The notes: generated from the sequence alone by a model not told the origin. A stretch of DNA of 12,726 bases from Bacteroidota bacterium (GCA_015222065.1 JADFUQ010000271.1:1-12726), one strand, 5' to 3'. Counted from the first letter of the stretch, positions 1-7,737 are shown. Program-made: numbers and translations.

Positions 1-1605
1 GGTTATTCTCAGGAAATGATCAGGAAGGAGGTAAGGGTTGTACAGCCTTATGCTCCTACATTAATTGATGCATTCAAAATAAATCTTCTTCCTTCGCTTA
101 AGGATACTATGGAATTATCTCCTGATTTTGTTTATGAGATATCTCCTAAACCATATAGTGCTGAATACAGTATCCTGCCAATTAAAGCGGCAAAGTTGTT
201 AGATGATCCATTAACTAAATTATATGGAAGTTACTTGAAACTGGGACTTGGAAATTCTCTTACTCCATTGGCTGAACTTAGTGTCAATAATAAAAGATCA
301 AAGGAATATTCCCTGGGAGCTTACGTGAGGCATATTTCATCGAATTGTAAAGTAAAGCTTGAAAATGATGAGAAGGTTTTTGCCGGTTACGGAAATGATG
401 AGTTTGATTTATATGGCAAAAGGATTTGGGATAATTCTATACTGTCAGGAAGTGCAGGTATTGATAATCGATTAGTTTATTATTATGGATATAATACAAC
501 GCTGGTTGATACAGCATTTGAAAAGGAAGCTATTAAGCAAAATTTCATGAAATTTAATACTCAGCTTGTTTATCGTTCCAGTTATGTTGATTCAAATCAT
601 TTAAACTACAATTTTCAGGTGAAGTATAACTATTTTGCCGATAAATTTAATCATACTGAAAACAATGTTTTTACTTACGGTGAGTTCAGTCTGTTACGGG
701 AAGATATTTTGCTTGGTATAGATCTCTCGTATAATTATATTGATGAAACGAAAGATTTAACAACACGTAAAAATAGTATTATCGGGTTAAGCCCATGGTT
801 TAAGAAAAAGACCAGTGAGTGGAGGCTTAAAGCAGGTGTGGATGCTGTTTTTGAAAATAATGAAAATAAGACATCAACACATTTATATCCGGATGCCCTT
901 TTACAAATTGCTGTAGTTGATAATATACTCAATGCTTATATCGGTATTACAGGTAATCTGGAAGTAAATAATTTTCAAAAAATTGCATGGGAAAACCCAT
1001 ATGTAAAATCCGGGATACAAGTAAGAAACAGTAATCACAAACTTAATATGTACGGGGGATTAAATGGGAATATCAATTCCTCATCATCATATAAACTGAG
1101 AGTCTCTTATAAGCTGGTTAATGATATGTATTTCTATGTGAATGATACTTTAGATATTCTTGGTAATCAGTTTTATACTGAATATGATGATGTACAGCTC
1201 ACAACAATATATAGTGAAATTTTAGTTTGCCCGATAGATCAGTTATCCCTGTTATTAAGCGGAAGTTATTATAAATACGCGATGAAAAATCAGGACAGGC
1301 CCTGGCATAAACCTGCCTGGGACTTAACTGTTTCAACAAGGTATAATCTCCGGGATAAGATTCTGGTAAATGTTGATATTATTGGTTCAGGTAAAAGATA
1401 TATTAAAACGTATGACAGTTCCGGGGCTAATGAACTCACACTTGACGGGATAATTGATATCAATTTTGGAATTGAATACAGATACACAAAAATCTTATCT
1501 GCTTTCCTCAGGTTTTATAACCTAACCTCTTCAAGGTATCAGAAATGGAACCAGTATCCAGGTCAGGGTTTTATGGTAATGGGAGGGATAACCTATTCAT
1601 TGTAG
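1..1605 (+). CDS. Outer-membrane beta-barrel protein, TonB-dependent-receptor-like (5' end missing)
   Basis: The reading frame is open from base 1 (Gly-Tyr-Ser-Gln-Glu before the first Met at 16), so the gene enters from the left and the true start is outside. The leading GYSQ looks like the end of a signal peptide, so probably only the signal sequence is missing. The 530 or so visible residues are rich in alternating polar/aromatic strands (for example YYYGYN near residue 160, LNYNFQVKYNYF near 205) separated by Asn/Asp/Gly turns, and the chain ends in a strand, GGITYSL, as barrel proteins do. I see no plug domain or TonB box in the visible part. From memory it resembles a Bacteroidales family annotated as TonB-dependent receptor or outer-membrane protein; the substrate is unknown. 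It ends in tandem stops TAG TAA. Barrel and location are fairly sure, function is not. Confidence 0.7.
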   Translation, partial: GYSQEMIRKEVRVVQPYAPTLIDAFKINLLPSLKDTMELSPDFVYEISPKPYSAEYSILPIKAAKLLDDPLTKLYGSYLKLGLGNSLTPLAELSVNNKRSKEYSLGAYVRHISSNCKVKLENDEKVFAGYGNDEFDLYGKRIWDNSILSGSAGIDNRLVYYYGYNTTLVDTAFEKEAIKQNFMKFNTQLVYRSSYVDSNHLNYNFQVKYNYFADKFNHTENNVFTYGEFSLLREDILLGIDLSYNYIDETKDLTTRKNSIIGLSPWFKKKTSEWRLKAGVDAVFENNENKTSTHLYPDALLQIAVVDNILNAYIGITGNLEVNNFQKIAWENPYVKSGIQVRNSNHKLNMYGGLNGNINSSSSYKLRVSYKLVNDMYFYVNDTLDILGNQFYTEYDDVQLTTIYSEILVCPIDQLSLLLSGSYYKYAMKNQDRPWHKPAWDLTVSTRYNLRDKILVNVDIIGSGKRYIKTYDSSGANELTLDGIIDINFGIEYRYTKILSAFLRFYNLTSSRYQKWNQYPGQGFMVMGGITYSL

Positions 1606-1617
1606 TAAATGTTGATC

Positions 1618-1650
1618 TTTTGTTGAAAAAACAAGAATTTTATTGTTTTT
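1618..1650 (+). terminator. Weak AU-rich hairpin terminator candidate
   Basis: A 7-bp stem (TTTTGTT at 1618-1624 against AACAAGA at 1630-1636, one G-T pair, loop GAAAA) lies 13 bp after the barrel gene and is followed by a T-rich stretch. It has only one G-C pair, so it may be chance in AT-rich DNA. Confidence 0.25.
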
Positions 1651-1677
1651 ATTAACCTGAAAATCATTGAAATTTAC

Positions 1678-1685
1678 TATATTTG
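1678..1685 (+). promoter_or_regulatory. Possible gyrB promoter -7 element
   Basis: TATATTTG matches the Bacteroidota -7 consensus TAnnTTTG. No convincing TTTG or TTG lies 19-21 bp upstream (only CTG at 18 bp), and the implied 5' leader of about 200 nt is long. Nothing better was found between 1606 and 1894. Confidence 0.25.
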
Positions 1686-1894
1686 ATGAGTCAAAAAATG
1701 CAGCAGGGATAATCATATAATTGTTTGATAATCATTTAAATAATAGTTTTATTATTATTCCTGAATTAATTAAAATGACTTACCTGTTATTGATGATATA
1801 GATAAAAAAACGCAGTTGATCATTCATTCTTTATAATGTATTAAAAATGAGTTGTTTACGAAAAACCCATAAAATTTTGGGATTTTGTTGATTA

Positions 1895-3907
1895 ATGTAT
1901 AATGATAAAAAAATGGAATTGAAAAAAGATAATTCTAAAGAAGAAAAATATTTAGCAGAGAATATACAAGTCCTTGAAGGGCTTGAAGCGGTACGAAAAC
2001 GTCCTGCAATGTATATTGGTGATATAAGTGTTAAAGGTTTACATCACCTGGTACATGAAGTGGTTGATAATTCGATTGATGAAGCACTGGCAGGGTATTG
2101 CACTAATATTGAAGTTTCACTTAACGAAGATGGATCTGTTACTGTTCAGGATGATGGTCGTGGTATACCTGTAGATATTCATGAAAAAGAGGGGAAATCG
2201 GCTCTTGAAGTGGTAATGACAATGCTTCATGCAGGAGGGAAATTTGATAAAGATTCTTATAAGGTATCGGGAGGGCTTCATGGAGTGGGAGTTTCTTGTG
2301 TAAATGCTTTATCTGCGAAGCTGAAGGCTGAAGTGCATCGTGATGGAAAAGTATATATCCAGGAATATGAAAGAGGAAAACCATTATCAGATGTCGGAAA
2401 AATTGGTAATACAAATATTACAGGTACGAAAATAACGTTTACGCCTGATAATACAATATTTTCAACCACCTTATTTAATTTTGAGATACTGTCCGTCCGA
2501 CTTCGTGAACTGGCTTTTCTGAATAAAGGCATACGTTTATCGATTACTGATTTTAGGAATTCGGATGAGAACGGAAATGGGAACGGTAATGATAACAGTA
2601 ATGGAAACGGGGGGATAAGGAAAGAAGAATTTTACTCCCGGGAGGGATTGAAGGAATTTGTGAGCTTCCTTGATGAATCAAGGGAACCGCTTGTCAAAGA
2701 TTGTATTCAGATTGAAACAATTAAAAATGACATACCTGTTGAGATTGCCCTTCAGTATAATACTTCTTATTCTGAAAATATTCATTCATATATTAACAAT
2801 ATAAATACAATTGAAGGGGGGACTCATCTGGCAGGTTTCAGGCGGGGATTAACGCGAACTCTTAAAGCTTATGCTGAAAAATCCGGAATGCTTGCCAAGC
2901 TAAAATTTGATATTTCGGGTGATGACTTTCGTGAAGGACTTACTGCTATTATCTCATGTAAAGTACAGGAACCTCAGTTTGAGGGGCAGACTAAAACCAA
3001 GTTGGGTAATTCTGAAGTTATGGGTGCTGTTGATCAGTCTGTTAGTGAACTGCTTACAAATTATCTTGAGGAGAATCCCAGGGATGCCAAGATTATAGTT
3101 CAAAAGGTAGTACTTGCTGCAACAGCACGACACGCTGCAAGAAAGGCAAGGGAACTGGTTCAGCGAAAATCAGTACTGTCAGGTGCCGGTTTGCCCGGGA
3201 AACTAGCTGACTGCGCTGACAAGGATCCGGCAAAAAGTGAGATATATCTTGTTGAGGGTGATTCAGCCGGTGGTACTGCAAAACAGGGAAGGGACAGGAA
3301 ATTTCAAGCTATTTTACCGTTAAAGGGTAAGATACTTAATGTTGAGAAAGCTATGCAGAATAAGGTGTTTGAGAATGAAGAGATTAGAAATATGTTCACG
3401 GCTCTTGGTGTTACTATCGGAACAGAAGAGGATAGTAAAGCGCTCAACGTTGACGGTTTAAGATATCATAAGATCATAATTATGACTGATGCAGATATTG
3501 ATGGAAGTCACATAACTACCCTGATTATGACCTTCTTTTTCAGGTATATGCTGGACCTTATTAAGCAGGGAAACCTCTATATAGCAACCCCTCCGCTTTA
3601 CCTTATAAAAAAAGGGAAAGAAGAAAGATATTGCTGGTCTGAAGAGGAGAGAAAAATAGTTGTGAAGGAATTGGGACAAGGCCATGAAAGTGCTGTAAAT
3701 ATTCAGCGGTACAAAGGTTTGGGTGAAATGAATGCCCATCAACTCTGGGATACTACTATGGATCCGGAACAAAGAACTCTTCGTCAGGTAACTATTGCCA
3801 GTGCTGCAGAGGCTGACAGGATATTCTCAGTGCTAATGGGCGATGAGGTACCTCCAAGACGTGCGTTTATTGAAAGTCATGCCAAATATGCCAATATTGA
3901 TGCCTGA
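1895..3907 (+). CDS. gyrB: DNA gyrase subunit B (ATPase subunit)
   Basis: ATPase subunit of the gyrase that introduces negative supercoils with GyrA; cytoplasmic. GHKL ATPase motifs are in order: HEVVDNSIDEA (Glu55, Asn59), DDGRGIP (Asp87 region) and GGLHGVG (126-132). The transducer domain follows, then the TOPRIM domain with EGDSAGG (Glu454), PLKGKILNVEKA, DADIDG (Asp532/534/536) and QRYKGLGEMN (604-613). It ends at about residue 660, as expected for the short GyrB that lacks the proteobacterial insertion. Length is 670 aa from ATG 1895; ATG 1913 (codon 7) is an equally possible start, and no Shine-Dalgarno decides. Oddity: residues 226-239 are an Asn-Gly low-complexity insertion at the end of the ATPase domain, encoded by hexamer repeats. 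No hairpin terminator follows; a 7-bp-period tract begins 10 bp after the TGA stop. Confidence 0.98.
   Translation: MYNDKKMELKKDNSKEEKYLAENIQVLEGLEAVRKRPAMYIGDISVKGLHHLVHEVVDNSIDEALAGYCTNIEVSLNEDGSVTVQDDGRGIPVDIHEKEGKSALEVVMTMLHAGGKFDKDSYKVSGGLHGVGVSCVNALSAKLKAEVHRDGKVYIQEYERGKPLSDVGKIGNTNITGTKITFTPDNTIFSTTLFNFEILSVRLRELAFLNKGIRLSITDFRNSDENGNGNGNDNSNGNGGIRKEEFYSREGLKEFVSFLDESREPLVKDCIQIETIKNDIPVEIALQYNTSYSENIHSYINNINTIEGGTHLAGFRRGLTRTLKAYAEKSGMLAKLKFDISGDDFREGLTAIISCKVQEPQFEGQTKTKLGNSEVMGAVDQSVSELLTNYLEENPRDAKIIVQKVVLAATARHAARKARELVQRKSVLSGAGLPGKLADCADKDPAKSEIYLVEGDSAGGTAKQGRDRKFQAILPLKGKILNVEKAMQNKVFENEEIRNMFTALGVTIGTEEDSKALNVDGLRYHKIIIMTDADIDGSHITTLIMTFFFRYMLDLIKQGNLYIATPPLYLIKKGKEERYCWSEEERKIVVKELGQGHESAVNIQRYKGLGEMNAHQLWDTTMDPEQRTLRQVTIASAAEADRIFSVLMGDEVPPRRAFIESHAKYANIDA
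2570..2611 (+). repeat. In-frame hexamer repeat in gyrB encoding Asn-Gly
   Basis: Seven consecutive 6-bp units of type AAY-GGN (two diverged to Asn-Asp and Asn-Ser) encode the NG-rich stretch at GyrB residues 226-239. Unit length keeps the frame, so gain or loss of copies would be tolerated. It sits in the surface loop between the ATPase core and the segment EEFYSREGLKEF, where GyrB proteins differ in length. Confidence 0.85.
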
Positions 3908-3917
3908 TCTGAAGAAT

Positions 3918-3966
3918 GTTACGGGTTACGGGTTTCGTGTTAAGGGTTGATAGTTGCTCGTCCATA
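3918..3966 (+). repeat. Degenerate 7-bp tandem tract after gyrB
   Basis: Starting 10 bp after the gyrB stop, seven consecutive heptads each begin with GT: the first two are both GTTACGG, the next four begin GTT and the last begins GTC. The repeats decay with distance from the gene. The unit is almost the same as GTTACTG in the tract after dapF, in the same orientation relative to the gene. No coding or transposon signature is present. Confidence 0.8.
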
Positions 3967-4011
3967 ATCCTGTTCTTTCTCTCATTCAGTCTCTCTAATA
4001 CACAGTATTAC

Positions 4012-4024
4012 TTCACAGGGTGAA
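4012..4024. other. Small hairpin upstream of the peptidase-remnant promoter
   Basis: TTCAC and GTGAA form a perfect 5-bp inverted repeat around an AGG loop, 15 bp upstream of the -33 element. It could be part of an operator or a trivial palindrome; no T-tract follows, so it is not a good terminator for gyrB. Confidence 0.2.
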
Positions 4025-4039
4025 ATAAATCGGAGATTC

Positions 4040-4071
4040 TTTGAAAAGCAATATTCCAACGGGTAAATTTG
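4040..4071 (+). promoter_or_regulatory. Bacteroidota-type sigma-A promoter of the peptidase remnant
   Basis: TTTG at 4040-4043, a 20-bp spacer and TAAATTTG at 4064-4071 match the TTTG-N19-21-TAnnTTTG consensus exactly. The expected start is near 4078, giving a leader of about 37 nt to the ATG at 4115. It is the best promoter match in the window although the gene behind it is truncated. Confidence 0.75.
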
Positions 4072-4114
4072 CAATAGTCTGTTCTCTTTATTATTAATAC
4101 AAAATCATAAACAG

Positions 4115-4318
4115 ATGAAAAAGCTGGTCTTTACCATTATTCTGGCAGCAATTACATCATTTCCTTCTGTCACCCAACCCACACCGAAAAAAGTTGTTAA
4201 GTCTATTTTCAATGAGGCACTTACCAGCAATAAAGCATATGAGAATCTTAGGTTTTTATGTAAGAACACAGCAGGAAGAATTGCCGGTACTTCTGAAGCA
4301 GCCGCCAGTAACCAGTAA
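4115..4318 (+). pseudogene. 5' remnant of a secreted M28-type peptidase gene
   Basis: The 67 codons start with a typical signal peptide (MKK, hydrophobic stretch to about residue 18, then VTQPTPKK). The mature part, KKVVKSIFNEALTSNKAYEN followed by LRFLCKNTAGRIAGTSEAAA, resembles from memory the extreme N-terminus of Bacteroidales M28-family zinc aminopeptidases (usually around 450-500 aa), whose next residues lead into the protease-associated and metal-binding parts. Here homology stops after EAAA: the following codons AGT, AAC, CAG and the stop TAA are bases of the 7-bp repeat after dapF. All zinc ligands are missing, and only 8 bp separate this stop from the dapF stop on the other strand. 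Most likely a deletion remnant. Alternative: a short exported peptide, which I think less likely. The family call rests on about 45 residues. Confidence 0.6.
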
Positions 4319-4326
4319 CCAGTAAC
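4306..4326 (-). repeat. Three perfect 7-bp repeats directly after the dapF stop
   Basis: On the minus strand the dapF stop TAG is followed at once by GTTACTG three times. On the plus strand the same bases read CAGTAAC and supply the last residues and stop codon of the peptidase remnant. The unit differs by one base from GTTACGG after gyrB. Confidence 0.9.
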
Positions 4327-5106
4327 CTATATCTTTATCTCTCCTTCAAATACAAAAACAGCCGGTCCTTCCAGTATGATATCTGAAAAAAAACTTTTGT
4401 CAATTATCCTGAAACCCACATTCAGGATTCCTCCCCTTGTTTTAACCTGAACATTATCACTGTCAATTTGTCCGCTATAAACCGAAATAATGGCAGCAGC
4501 AACCGCTCCTGTCCCGCATGACAGAGTTTCATTCTCGACACCCCGCTCATACGTTCTTACCGATAAGCCATCTTTTTGAACCTTTACAAAATTCACATTG
4601 GTTCCGTGAGGTTTAAATTTTTTATTATTCCTCAGTTTCCTGCCTTCATTATATACATCAATATTATCTATATCATTTCTGAAAGTAATATAATGAGGTG
4701 ATCCGGTATCAACTAAATAGCTATCACCTAATTTCTTAATAGTTTTTACATCTTTCATTCTAAGCCTGACTGTTGTGTCTGTTATTTCTGCAGTGTGGAC
4801 TCCGTCATTTGTCATAAACCGGGTATTTTGCTCTATTAGCTTTAGTTTTTTTGCAAACATAACAATACAACGACCACCATTACCACACATAGTCCCTTCA
4901 TATCCATTGGAATTAAAATATTTCATTTCAAAATCAAGCTCCTTATGATCATAAAGTATCATAAGACCATCAGCTCCAATACCAAATCTTCTGTCGCAAA
5001 GCTGTTTAATCCTTTTTCTGTCCCCGGGTTCCAGGATATTTTTCCTGTTATCAATAATTATGAAATCATTTCCGGCTCCTTGATATTTTTCAAATGTCAG
5101 TGTCAT
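4327..5106 (-). CDS. dapF: Diaminopimelate epimerase
   Basis: Converts LL- to meso-diaminopimelate, the precursor of lysine and of the peptidoglycan cross-link; cytoplasmic and cofactor-independent. The two pseudo-symmetric catalytic cysteines are visible: Cys74 in MCGNGGRC and Cys197 in SCGTGA. Other family marks are the N-terminal GAGNDF (10-15), FGIGADG (41-47), FNSNGYE (64-70), GSPHYI (135-140), HGTNVNF (167-173) and YERGVENET (186-194). Length, 259 aa, is usual for the family. It starts at ATG 5106 with no obvious Shine-Dalgarno. It is divergent from htrA (165 bp to the htrA ATG) and convergent with the peptidase remnant. No hairpin terminator follows; the stop abuts three copies of a heptamer. 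Confidence 0.97.
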   Translation of the reverse strand: MTLTFEKYQGAGNDFIIIDNRKNILEPGDRKRIKQLCDRRFGIGADGLMILYDHKELDFEMKYFNSNGYEGTMCGNGGRCIVMFAKKLKLIEQNTRFMTNDGVHTAEITDTTVRLRMKDVKTIKKLGDSYLVDTGSPHYITFRNDIDNIDVYNEGRKLRNNKKFKPHGTNVNFVKVQKDGLSVRTYERGVENETLSCGTGAVAAAIISVYSGQIDSDNVQVKTRGGILNVGFRIIDKSFFSDIILEGPAVFVFEGEIKI

Positions 5107-5271
5107 GCCCTCTTAAGTTAAATTATGTTAAATGTGATAATATGTGCAACAAACCATTAGACAGTACGTTTCATGAATTGTAAAGTTAAGAAACTTGAAT
5201 AACAGGCATAGAATTTGTTAAAATATTGATGATTTTAAGTATTTTTATTGTTAAATAAAAAAATAACTGAT

Positions 5272-6708
5272 ATGAATGGAAAAAAAATATTTGGGACAAT
5301 ACTTATAGCTATTGTTGGGGGAATGATTGCATTATTTGCATACTCTCTATTATTCGAAAAGTCGGAAATTAAGTCTGACAGTGGTTCTACTAATCAGGAA
5401 TTAGTAAAGTTTACCAATTTGCCTGCCGATTTTGAAGGTGAAAATCTGGATTTTACATATGCGGCTGAGCGTACAGTACATGCTGTTGTTCATGTTAAAA
5501 CGGTTACGGAACAGACAAGACACGTACGTAACCCTTTATATGAATTCTTCTATGGTGATCAATATTACAGGAATCCACAACCTATGCTTGGTTTTGGCTC
5601 CGGGGTAATTACCTCCTCTGACGGTTATATTATTACTAATAACCATGTGGTAGAAAATTCTGATGAGGTTGAAGTTGTATTAAATGATAAACGGACTTTT
5701 AAAGCTACGGTAGTCGGATCTGATCCAAGTACTGATCTTGCTTTATTAAAAATAAAGGCAAAGGATCTGATATTTGTACCATATGGTAATTCAGATGAAC
5801 TTCGGCTTGGAGACTGGGTTTTGGCTGTAGGAAACCCGTTTAATTTAACATCAACCGTTACAGCAGGGATAGTTAGTGCCAAAGGCAGAAACCTGGGCAT
5901 ACTTTCTGATCAGTTCAGGATCGAATCCTTCATACAAACAGATGCAGCTCTTAACAGGGGTAATAGTGGTGGAGCACTTGTAAACACAAAAGGTGAACTG
6001 GTAGGGATAAATGCTGCAATTATTTCACCGAATGGAGGATATGCCGGAAATTCATTTGCAATTCCTGTTACAATTGTAAAGAAGGTTATTGAAGACCTGA
6101 AAGAATTCGGAGAAGTACAGAGAGCTATACTCGGAATTACAATTCAGGATGTGACTGATGAACTGGTGAAAGAAAAGAAACTGGACAAGATTGAAGGGGT
6201 TTATATTAATGGTTTACGTGAGAATGGTGCTGCAATTGAGGCTGGTATAGAGGTTGGCGATATTGTAATAAGTATAAACGCGTTGAAAGTAAATTCTACT
6301 GCTGAATTACAGGAAAAGATAGCGAAATTCCGGCCAAAAGAAAAAGTGAAAATAATTATAAAAAGGAAGGGTAAAACAAAACAATTTGATGTTGTTTTGC
6401 GTAATATGCAAGGTAATACCGGTATTATCCGATCCACTGATCTGGTTCTTGGTGCAAAGTTTGAAGAATTAGATAAAGATGTAATTGATAGATACAGAAT
6501 TAGCGGTGGTGTAAAGATTGTTGATGTTGGTGATGGACCGCTTAAAGAACTGGGATTAAGAAAAGGATATATTATTACCAGTATAAATGATAAAAAAGTT
6601 GATAAGGTTGATGATATAAAAAGCAATCTTGGTGGAGGAAGGGCGCTATATTCAATAGAAGGTGTCCAGCCAAATGGCACATTTTTTAGTTATAAATTTA
6701 CAAATTAG
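5272..6708 (+). CDS. htrA: HtrA/Do-family periplasmic serine protease
   Basis: Envelope protease/chaperone that degrades misfolded periplasmic proteins. I place the start at ATG 5272 (478 aa): an upstream in-frame TTG at 5248 would add eight polar residues before MNGKKIFG and has no support. Residues 6-28 are a hydrophobic signal or signal-anchor. The trypsin-like domain follows with a complete triad: His125 in TNNHVV, Asp155 in STDLALLKI and Ser232 in NRGNSGGAL; GFGSGVI (107-113) and AVGNPFNLTSTVTAGIVSA are typical. PDZ1 spans about 287-377 (LGITIQDV to FDVVLRN), and a more diverged PDZ2 follows to the end, with the second hydrophobic core KGYIITSINDKKVD. A strong hairpin terminator separates it from rpoD. 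From memory, htrA next to rpoD recurs in Bacteroidales. Regulation is not evident: no good promoter match was found in 5107-5271. Confidence 0.95.
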   Translation: MNGKKIFGTILIAIVGGMIALFAYSLLFEKSEIKSDSGSTNQELVKFTNLPADFEGENLDFTYAAERTVHAVVHVKTVTEQTRHVRNPLYEFFYGDQYYRNPQPMLGFGSGVITSSDGYIITNNHVVENSDEVEVVLNDKRTFKATVVGSDPSTDLALLKIKAKDLIFVPYGNSDELRLGDWVLAVGNPFNLTSTVTAGIVSAKGRNLGILSDQFRIESFIQTDAALNRGNSGGALVNTKGELVGINAAIISPNGGYAGNSFAIPVTIVKKVIEDLKEFGEVQRAILGITIQDVTDELVKEKKLDKIEGVYINGLRENGAAIEAGIEVGDIVISINALKVNSTAELQEKIAKFRPKEKVKIIIKRKGKTKQFDVVLRNMQGNTGIIRSTDLVLGAKFEELDKDVIDRYRISGGVKIVDVGDGPLKELGLRKGYIITSINDKKVDKVDDIKSNLGGGRALYSIEGVQPNGTFFSYKFTN

Positions 6709-6738
6709 CAGTGATATATATTTTTATTAGTTATATTG

Positions 6739-6771
6739 AAAAAGAGGCTTGCTAATACAAGTCTCTTTTTT
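6739..6771 (+). terminator. Intrinsic terminator of htrA
   Basis: A 13-bp stem, AAAAAGAGGCTTG (6739-6751) against CAAGTCTCTTTTT (6758-6770) with one G-T pair, has loop CTAATA and ends in a T-run. It starts 30 bp after the htrA stop. The stem is nearly symmetric with A/T tails, so it could work in both directions, but nothing converges on it. Confidence 0.9.
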
Positions 6772-6799
6772 ATCAAAAAAAAATGTTTTTAAATTAACC

Positions 6800-6830
6800 T
6801 TGACTGGTTAGATAAAAAGGCATACATTTG
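6800..6830 (+). promoter_or_regulatory. Bacteroidota-type promoter of rpoD
   Basis: TTG at 6800-6802, a 20-bp spacer and TACATTTG at 6823-6830 fit the consensus of the phylum's primary sigma factor, the product of the next gene. Self-transcription of rpoD is implied. The predicted start near 6837 leaves a leader of only about 20 nt. Confidence 0.75.
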
Positions 6831-6846
6831 CAAAAATTTTCGTTAC

Positions 6847-6852
6847 GGAGGG
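6847..6852 (+). promoter_or_regulatory. Strong Shine-Dalgarno (GGAGGG) before rpoD
   Basis: GGAGG pairs perfectly with the CCUCC of the 16S 3' end and lies 4 nt before the ATG at 6856, a short spacing. The other genes of the window have no comparable site. It fixes the rpoD start. Confidence 0.7.
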
Positions 6853-6855
6853 AAA

Positions 6856-7716
6856 ATGAGACAATTAAAGATAACCAAATCGATTACCAACAGAGAAAGT
6901 GCTTCATTAGATAAGTATTTGCAAGAAATTGGCAAAGAGGAACTTATTTCTGTTGAAGAAGAAGTTGAACTGGCTCAGCGAATAAAAAAAGGAGATAGAG
7001 GTGCACTTGAGAAGTTGACACGAGCCAATCTCAGGTTTGTTGTTTCTGTTGCTAAACAATATCAAAATCAAGGACTTAGTCTTCCTGATTTAATTAATGA
7101 AGGGAATCTCGGTCTTATTAAAGCAGCAGAAAAATTTGATGAAACCAGGGGGTTCAAATTTATTTCTTATGCTGTTTGGTGGATCAGACAATCCATACTG
7201 CAGGCATTAGCCGAGCAATCACGGATAGTCAGATTGCCATTAAATCAGGTTGGGTCTCTGAACAAGATTAATAAAGCATTTTCAAAGTTTGAACAGGAGT
7301 TTGAAAGAAAACCGTCACCTGAAGAGCTGGCTGAATCTTTGGAACTACCAAGAGAAAAAGTTACTGATACACTTAAAGTTTCAGGAAGACATATTTCTAT
7401 GGATGCTCCATTTATTGAGGGAGAAGACAACAGTTTGCTTGATGTTCTTCCAAATTCCGATTCTCCAAAGGCAGATAAAACATTATTAAGTGAATCGCTT
7501 ATAAAGGAAATTGAACGTTCCCTGGCAACTCTTACTGAACGTGAACGTGATATTATAAAGTTATTCTTTGGAATAGGAATACAGGAAATGACACTTGAGG
7601 AAATAGGAGAGAGGTTTGGACTTACCCGGGAACGTGTGCGACAAATTAAGGAAAAAGCAATCAGAAGATTACGGCATACTTCCAGAAGTAAGCTGCTAAA
7701 AACATATCTTGGTTAA
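6856..7716 (+). CDS. rpoD: Primary RNA polymerase sigma factor (RpoD/sigma-A, Bacteroidota type)
   Basis: Housekeeping sigma factor that directs core RNA polymerase to TTTG/TAnnTTTG promoters. At 286 aa it is the short Bacteroidota form: region 1.1 is absent and region 1.2 begins at about residue 16 (SLDKYLQEIGKEELIS). Region 2 (about 55-128) is intact, with the core-binding/-10 part DLINEGNLGLIKAAEKFD and the melting/recognition helix FISYAVWWIRQSILQALAEQ. Region 3 (about 135-213) contains RKPSPEELAE and SMDAPF. Region 4 ends in the helix-turn-helix TLEEIGERFGLTRERVRQIK (246-265), which binds the -33 element. It is transcribed alone between two terminators, from a promoter its own product should recognise. 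A strong Shine-Dalgarno is present, unusual for this phylum. Confidence 0.98.
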   Translation: MRQLKITKSITNRESASLDKYLQEIGKEELISVEEEVELAQRIKKGDRGALEKLTRANLRFVVSVAKQYQNQGLSLPDLINEGNLGLIKAAEKFDETRGFKFISYAVWWIRQSILQALAEQSRIVRLPLNQVGSLNKINKAFSKFEQEFERKPSPEELAESLELPREKVTDTLKVSGRHISMDAPFIEGEDNSLLDVLPNSDSPKADKTLLSESLIKEIERSLATLTERERDIIKLFFGIGIQEMTLEEIGERFGLTRERVRQIKEKAIRRLRHTSRSKLLKTYLG

Positions 7717-7737
7717 AATAGAGTGGATAAAAAAAAT

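Noticed and set aside
3918..4326. CRISPR array or telomere-like repeats
   Set aside because: The units are 7 bp, directly adjacent and degenerate, with no spacers; telomeric function is not expected inside a chromosome region with genes on both sides.
3918..4326. Peptidase remnant flanked by inverted repeats as a transposable element
   Set aside because: The two tracts are inverted to each other, but their orientation is explained by belonging to gyrB and dapF; no transposase or target duplication is visible.
5248..5271. TTG start giving a longer HtrA (486 aa)
   Set aside because: The eight extra residues are polar, and the ATG at 5272 directly precedes the signal sequence; no Shine-Dalgarno supports TTG.
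5107..5271. Promoters for dapF and htrA, for example TAgaaTTTG at 5209-5217
   Set aside because: The -7 spacing is off by one and no TTTG lies at the right distance, so I did not call it.
6201..6680. 159-codon minus-strand frame inside htrA
   Set aside because: Opposite the two PDZ domains; composition is that of an antisense shadow.
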